11,868 nucleotides of DNA from Acidobacteriaceae bacterium (lineage in GTDB: Bacteria > Acidobacteriota > Terriglobia > Terriglobales > Acidobacteriaceae), in assembly GCA_003151875.1 (NCBI GenBank), contig PLYW01000122.1, forward strand, positions 29,111 to 40,978, given 5' to 3'. Position numbers and translations under genes: made by a program. Shown one piece after another: positions 8,359 through 11,868 of the stretch. The notes beneath the pieces were generated by a model, which was not told where the DNA came from, did not search any database, and was given only the letters and a program-made list of their open reading frames with translations. Numbering within the stretch: position 1 is the first letter of the stretch; each line of letters begins with the position of its first letter.

Positions 8359-8502
8359 CTAACTGTGCAAGGGCACGAGAGAGTTATAGAGAGAATGTAC
8401 CGCTAATATGGCGGCAACCAATCCTATTAGCCCGATCGCTGCGAGCCCGCCAACAACATACCAGACGGATGCCATTGGAAGGTCTTCAATGTCGTTTTTC
8501 AT
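8359..8502 (-). CDS. Small single-span membrane protein of unknown function (47 aa)
   Basis: I do not recognise this family. Residues 1-12 are acidic (MKNDIEDLPMAS), and residues 13-35 form one long hydrophobic span (VWYVVGGLAAIGLIGLVAAI) followed by a short polar end, AVHSLYNSLVPLHS. The ribosome site AAGGAG with eight bases to the ATG is among the best in the window and starts directly after the TGA of the sigma-like gene; the gap between stop and start is 14 bases. It is therefore almost certainly the third gene of the stress-protein/sigma-like operon. The glycine-rich small-residue pattern in the span favours helix packing with a partner. Possible roles include a membrane tether or regulator for the sigma-like protein, or a small oxidase-associated subunit, since cydA lies about 410 bases downstream on the same strand. 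Both are guesses from position. Confidence 0.72.
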   Translation of the reverse strand: MKNDIEDLPMASVWYVVGGLAAIGLIGLVAAILAVHSLYNSLVPLHS

Positions 8503-8516
8503 GCTGCTTTCTCCTT

Positions 8517-9155
8517 TCAATGCTGTGTCGCAGCGAGTGGAGCATTAGCGGTGCAGTGTTTTGTGTCGAAGTTCCCTATTCTTTCAATAGCTCGAATTCG
8601 TGTCTCCCTGACTTCCTGCCGCGATATCCCCAAGAGCACCGCGCAGTTCTGATCCGGGTATCCTTCGAGAACTGCCAGGACGTATACGAAGCGTTCAATG
8701 TCTTCAAGCGCGAGGACTCTTGCAAGCCGGGCATCGTGCAATGCAATCCCACGGAGACCGCGTCCATCTTCCGACCGGAGCGCAGCTAGCACTGGTCCTG
8801 CGGGGTTGGCATGCGGTGCGACCATCCGCACGGCCTGGCGAATTATGACGCGCCGCGCCCAGGAAAGTGCCCATTCTCGAAAGACGGAGTTCCCGTTCAA
8901 GCACCCATCAAGGCCACCCACGAAGCATCGCTCCGCCTTCTCATGATTGGCCGTTAGCAAGAACGAGAGCAGGTATAGACCCTTCACATCCTTTGTGAAC
9001 AACTTGCAAAAGTCCTCGTTCGTTGCATATTTCCCACTATTGCTTACCGCGAGGAGGTTTCCATTGAAGCAACTCGTTCTTGCATGCATCCCATTCCCCG
9101 ATGCGGTACTTAGCTTGTTTCGTCCTTCTTGTTGAGTTGATCCAATCCCGATCAT
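8517..9155 (-). CDS. Degenerate ECF sigma factor-like protein
   Basis: The 212-residue product has the outline of a two-domain ECF sigma factor but is divergent. Residues 45-85 (NEDFCKLFTKDVKGLYLLSF, then LLTANHEKAERCFVGGL) resemble region 2.1-2.2, with HEKAERCF in place of the usual acidic DAEDxxQExF. EWALSWARRVIIRQAVRM (94-111) resembles regions 2.3-2.4. LEDIERFVYVLAVLEGYPDQ and CAVLLGISRQEVRETRIRAIERI (150-193) fit region 4 with its helix-turn-helix. I recall similar proteins from Acidobacteriota, usually annotated hypothetical or sigma-70 family. The ATG overlaps the stop codon of the universal stress protein gene (ATGA), with AAGGGGGG just upstream, which supports the long start. The first 40 or so residues look unconserved and Met23 is an alternative start. 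It may act as a sigma factor or as a protein-binding derivative that no longer recognises promoters. Confidence 0.8.
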   Translation of the reverse strand: MIGIGSTQQEGRNKLSTASGNGMHARTSCFNGNLLAVSNSGKYATNEDFCKLFTKDVKGLYLLSFLLTANHEKAERCFVGGLDGCLNGNSVFREWALSWARRVIIRQAVRMVAPHANPAGPVLAALRSEDGRGLRGIALHDARLARVLALEDIERFVYVLAVLEGYPDQNCAVLLGISRQEVRETRIRAIERIGNFDTKHCTANAPLAATQH

Positions 9156-10018
9156 TTGCCCCCCTTATCGATGGGTACCAACAGAACTGAGCTGGCCCCG
9201 TGGCGCAATACGCGCTCGGTCGTTCTTCCGAGCGTGCTGAATTCGAGAAAAGGTCGACGTCGAGCGCCCAGAACAATCAGGTCGATCTCTTCGCGGCGAG
9301 CGTAGAGGATGATCTGCTCGGCGGCATCTCCCTTCAATGCAATCTCGGACACGTGGCAGTGGCTGCGTAAATCCTCGGGTATCCATTGGCAGAGTCGTTG
9401 ATGCATATCATCCTCAGGTGAGGCATCTTCTTCCACGGCTTGCAATACGGTCAGTTCGGCACCGAGCTTCTCCGCGACGGCGGACGCGACGGCAGCACAT
9501 TCCTGAGAAGTATCCGTTAGATTCACGGGACACAACACTCGGTTCAGTTGATGTTGCCCAGTCGGGATCTCCGGTCCTCTTACAATCAGCGTCGGACACA
9601 CCGCTTCACGTGTAACGTTTTCGGCGACCGAGCCCAACAGCAGGCGCTCCACTCCGCTGCGCCCGTGACTTCCCATTACGACAAGGTCCGGTGGAGTCTT
9701 TGTCAAATACTCCAGGATCACGTCGACCGCATGCCCTTCCACTACCGATACAGTGAACGGGAGATCGGGGCCCAGTAGTCTCTGGGCGAGGTCACGGGTT
9801 TGATTTTCGAGAGTGGTACGGCGAATCACGGCCTCGGAAGCCAACTCGTCGAGTTGTCCCTCGGTGAAATACCGGGGATACTCAGACCGGTCGACATGGA
9901 TGATCGCGATTTGAGACCCGAAAGCCTTCGAGATGAGTCTGGCCCAGCTGAGGACGATGTCGGAAACCGGGCTCAAGTCAATGGGACAAAGGATTTGTTT
10001 TGGCGCGAATATGGGCAC
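9152..10018 (-). CDS. Universal stress protein with two tandem Usp domains
   Basis: This cytoplasmic protein of 288 residues contains two consecutive UspA folds, about 1-147 and 158-288. Such proteins usually respond to starvation, hypoxia or oxidative stress, and those with an intact motif bind ATP. Domain 1 has the complete nucleotide motif G-2x-G-9x-G(S) as GSHGRSGVERLLLGS at 116-130. Domain 2 has lost it: the equivalent stretch GARRRPFLEFSTLGR at 251-265 has Arg254 for the second glycine and Arg265 for Ser/Thr, so only one site should bind nucleotide. The start is GTG, supported by GGGAGG ten bases upstream; the next residues, FAPKQILCPIDLSPVS, form the first strand of a typical Usp fold. 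It is the first gene of a unit with the sigma-like protein, sharing ATGA, and the 47-residue membrane protein. Confidence 0.94.
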   Translation of the reverse strand: MPIFAPKQILCPIDLSPVSDIVLSWARLISKAFGSQIAIIHVDRSEYPRYFTEGQLDELASEAVIRRTTLENQTRDLAQRLLGPDLPFTVSVVEGHAVDVILEYLTKTPPDLVVMGSHGRSGVERLLLGSVAENVTREAVCPTLIVRGPEIPTGQHQLNRVLCPVNLTDTSQECAAVASAVAEKLGAELTVLQAVEEDASPEDDMHQRLCQWIPEDLRSHCHVSEIALKGDAAEQIILYARREEIDLIVLGARRRPFLEFSTLGRTTERVLRHGASSVLLVPIDKGGK

Positions 10019-10221
10019 TGGACCTGAACCTCCCAGAGCCAGCGAAATGGATCAAAGTTGGCTCTTACTCCACAAATGCAAATGGGGAGGATTCCGTTAC
10101 AAGAAAGATGAGGCCCGTACCAGAGAAACCTGTCGCCGGTCCGGTAGGGGGTAGGCAAACGAAGAGATGGCTATCCGCAAGCAGAACGGCAAGGGCGATA
10201 TCCGAGGCGGAAGGTGCGCTG
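10019..10221. other. Gap between the TauE-like gene 3' end and the universal stress protein gene
   Basis: These 203 bases follow the permease stop and precede the usp start on the same strand. No credible gene, no hairpin-plus-T-tract terminator and no consensus sigma-70 promoter was found. The only structure seen is the inverted repeat at 10035-10065 next to the usp ribosome site. Co-transcription of the permease with the usp unit is possible. Confidence 0.5.
10035..10065 (-). repeat. Inverted repeat directly upstream of the usp ribosome binding site
   Basis: AGAGCCA at 10035-10041 and TGGCTCT at 10059-10065 are exact reverse complements separated by 17 bases. On the minus strand the hairpin ends at the base before GGGAGG (10034-10029), the ribosome site of the universal stress protein gene. 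It could be a 5'-leader hairpin that affects translation or a binding site for a dimeric regulator. A seven-base arm with this loop could arise by chance. Confidence 0.4.
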
Positions 10222-10992
10222 TTAGATGTGGAAGAGAAAGAAGATTCCCAAGCCGGTCAATGCGAGTCCGTACCAGCGCTCGAGTCTTGCCGACTGCGTC
10301 TTAATCGCGAGGCGAGCTCCAACGAAAGAGAACGGCATCGACCCCAGGGCGACCAGGCAGGTAACCAGCCAGGAGATATGCCCCAGATAGGCGTGCACAA
10401 GAGTTCCCGGTATGGCCAGCACGGCAGAGACTGCCAGGGAGCATGCGAAAGCCTTCTTCATGGGCTGTCTAAGAAAGTGGGTGTAACAGGGGACAAGGAG
10501 GAATCCTCCGGCGTTTGCAAGCAATCCCGAGATCACTCCCACCCCAACAGCGACAGCAATAAGGCGCACTCTCCAGTGAGTTGGGCGCAAGCCGCCCGGA
10601 TTGTCTGCGGATTCCTTGGCGAGGGACCGATCTTTGGGAAAGAAGAGAAAGGAGACTCCGAACGCGAGAACCAGAAGGCCTGTAACTACGAGCAATGGTC
10701 TGGCGCCGACGAAGGGAGAGAGTAAGGAGCCAGCCACAATCGCGGGGATTCCTATGCCGATGCTCCACCACACGATCTCCCAATCTAACAACTGGGAGCG
10801 CCAGTATTCCCTGGAGGCAACCAGCGTGCTCGGTATCGTTGCAGGAAGGGGGGAAGCGACAGCAACGAATCCAGGGTAACCCAGTAAACTGAGCAACGGG
10901 GTTGCCACCGCGCTGCCACCTTTTCCAAAGAGGCCCCCCATAAAGCCGATCACAACCCCCGTCAGAACAGCTCCCAAGTGTTGCCAAGACAA
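10222..10992 (-). CDS. TauE/SafE-family membrane permease
   Basis: This is a sulfite/organosulfur exporter-like permease of the cytoplasmic membrane, 256 residues from the chosen start. It has two homologous halves of about four spans each. The repeated glycine-rich motifs are GGLFGKGGSAVATPLLSLLG (19-38) and SGLLANAGGFLLVPCYTHFL (155-174), and SREYWRSQLLDWEI (60-73) is the typical loop between early spans. A hydrophilic linker at 119-142 separates the halves. I choose the TTG start at 10992 because GAGAG lies seven bases upstream, the first span begins directly afterwards and the length fits the family. An ATG at 11106 would add 38 residues containing four cysteines and no hydrophobic span, lacks a ribosome site and would fill the divergent promoter region. 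Substrate is unknown: family members handle sulfite, sulfonates, sulfoacetate or other anions. Confidence 0.88.
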   Translation of the reverse strand: MSWQHLGAVLTGVVIGFMGGLFGKGGSAVATPLLSLLGYPGFVAVASPLPATIPSTLVASREYWRSQLLDWEIVWWSIGIGIPAIVAGSLLSPFVGARPLLVVTGLLVLAFGVSFLFFPKDRSLAKESADNPGGLRPTHWRVRLIAVAVGVGVISGLLANAGGFLLVPCYTHFLRQPMKKAFACSLAVSAVLAIPGTLVHAYLGHISWLVTCLVALGSMPFSFVGARLAIKTQSARLERWYGLALTGLGIFFLFHI

Positions 10993-11024
10993 TGGAATTC
11001 TCTCTTTTCTGCATGATCTGTGCC

Positions 11025-11056
11025 GCCGGTCAGAGACGCTGGTCTGACATACCGGC
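11025..11056. promoter_or_regulatory. Imperfect dyad in the divergent tauE-like/ECF promoter region
   Basis: The 133-base spacer 10993-11125 contains GTCAGA at 11029-11034 and TCTGAC at 11043-11048, exact reverse complements eight bases apart. GCCGGT (11025-11030) and ACCGGC (11051-11056) form outer arms with a two-base offset. GGTCTG from the right arm recurs at 11109-11114 and, as GGTCTGAC, at 11130-11137 inside the start of the ECF gene. A TATACA at 11060-11065 lies just beyond the dyad without a good -35 partner. This is a candidate operator for divergent control; no consensus promoter was found. Confidence 0.45.
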
Positions 11057-11125
11057 AGTATACAAACACACGGCCAAGGGTTCGTGGCGTTAAGATCAGT
11101 AAGCATCCGGTCTGGAGTTGCGAGA

Positions 11126-11868
11126 ATGCGGTCTGACTTAGAGAAAGCCGTTCAGCTATTGATGCGCGGCGACACCAATTCGGTGGAAGAAGCACTGGAA
11201 TTACTGCAGAAGTCTGTTTTCGCCTTCAGTATGCGCGTATGCGGGCAGCAACAGGACGCGGAAGACACGATGCAGGAAGTCCTGATGAAGTCATTGCCGT
11301 ACTTGCCGCAGTTCACAAGCTCCAAGGCTCTGGCTGTCTGGTTGTACAAAGTGGCGAAGAACTGCTGCCTTATGAGCCGGCGCAAGAGCAGGTTCGCACC
11401 CAAGGTAGAGTTGTCTCTCGAACAGTTGATGCCGGACCGGGACGATCTGGAACGGCTTGACGGCGGAGTGGTAGTCAGCCCGGAGAGTGCCGCCATTCGT
11501 GGGGAGCAGGACCAACGCGTGCGCGAGGCAGTTCGAAGGCTTCCGCCCCACTACAGGATTGTGATCGTACTGCGCGACATGGAAGGTCTCACCGAGGAGG
11601 AAGTTACTGAGATTACCGGCCTGCGCCCGGGGACAGTTCGTGTGCGGTTACACCGGGCTCGCCTGTTTGTCCGAAAAGAGCTGGCTAAGCTAAACCGTCA
11701 CCCAAAAAGCCGGGGCAGCTTCGGAGAGCAGGCGGCTCCGGTGCGACGCAGCCGCTGCAAGAGGATATTCTCCGGGTTGTCGGACTATCTCGATGGCCAA
11801 CTGGACGACTTCTCGTGTGAGGAGATGGAGACTCATCTGAACGGTTGCGTGCCATGCAAAGAGTTCCT
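11126..11868 (+). CDS. ECF sigma factor with fused C-terminal zf-HC2-type domain (partial)
   Basis: The frame is open to the window edge (247 full codons). Residues 10-85 form sigma region 2: DAEDTMQEVLMKSLPYL (44-60) is the acidic core-binding helix and ALAVWLYKVAKNCCLMSRRK (68-87) the -10 reading helix. Residues 127-187 form region 4, with RLPPHYRIVIVLRDMEGLTE (138-157) and the helix-turn-helix VTEITGLRPGTVRVRLHRA (160-178). After a basic linker (188-210) comes an anti-sigma-like zinc-binding module: Cys211, SDYLDGQLDD (219-228), Cys231, His237, Cys241 and Cys244, matching HxxxCxxC of zf-HC2/ZAS domains. In most loci that module is a separate anti-sigma protein; here it is in cis, so activity may be controlled by metal or thiol state, as known for cysteine-rich-tailed CorE-type factors. 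The ATG has GGAG eight bases upstream. The gene is divergent from the permease. Confidence 0.92.
   Translation, partial: MRSDLEKAVQLLMRGDTNSVEEALELLQKSVFAFSMRVCGQQQDAEDTMQEVLMKSLPYLPQFTSSKALAVWLYKVAKNCCLMSRRKSRFAPKVELSLEQLMPDRDDLERLDGGVVVSPESAAIRGEQDQRVREAVRRLPPHYRIVIVLRDMEGLTEEEVTEITGLRPGTVRVRLHRARLFVRKELAKLNRHPKSRGSFGEQAAPVRRSRCKRIFSGLSDYLDGQLDDFSCEEMETHLNGCVPCKEF

Noticed and set aside
9973..10158. Minus-strand 61-codon frame overlapping the usp start
   Set aside because: No ribosome site and no conserved-looking composition; it overlaps the well-supported usp gene in another frame.

Overview
The window looks like chromosomal DNA of a Gram-negative bacterium of about 55-60% GC. An Acidobacteriota of the Terriglobia type is my best inference. 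It rests on the style of the RND pump, on a degenerate sigma-like protein resembling ones I associate with that phylum, and on an ECF sigma factor fused to a zinc-finger tail. This is recall, not a database result. I see no tRNA, rRNA, CRISPR array, insertion sequence or other mobile element.

Layout from left to right. (1) Positions 1-5190, minus strand: a complete TolC-type outer-membrane factor, a periplasmic adaptor lipoprotein and an AcrB-like RND pump. Both junctions are 4-base ATGA overlaps, so this reads as one translationally coupled efflux operon. The pump gene runs off the left edge. (2) 5191-5532: non-coding gap and presumed promoter region of the efflux operon. (3) 5533-7945, minus strand: cydA and cydB, the two core subunits of a short-Q-loop cytochrome bd quinol oxidase. 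No cydX or cydDC is visible. (4) 7946-8118: divergent control region with two mutually exclusive inverted repeats, followed by a 59-codon single-span membrane protein on the plus strand (8119-8298). (5) 8359-10018, minus strand: a compact three-gene unit of a tandem-domain universal stress protein, a degenerate ECF-sigma-like protein (ATGA overlap) and a 47-residue single-span membrane protein with a strong ribosome binding site. (6) 10222-10992, minus strand: a TauE/SafE-type membrane permease that probably starts at TTG. (7) 11126 to the right edge, plus strand: an ECF sigma factor with its own C-terminal anti-sigma-like zinc-binding domain, divergent from the permease across a 133-base spacer holding a 32-base imperfect dyad.

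The three parts appear to be an envelope efflux module, a low-oxygen or oxidant-resistant respiratory oxidase, and a cluster of stress and regulatory genes beside the oxidase. The most unusual part is the stretch from 7946 to 10018. It holds two tiny membrane proteins that are easily missed, a sigma-like protein translationally coupled to a universal stress protein, and structured leader sequences. Its link to cytochrome bd is suggested only by position.
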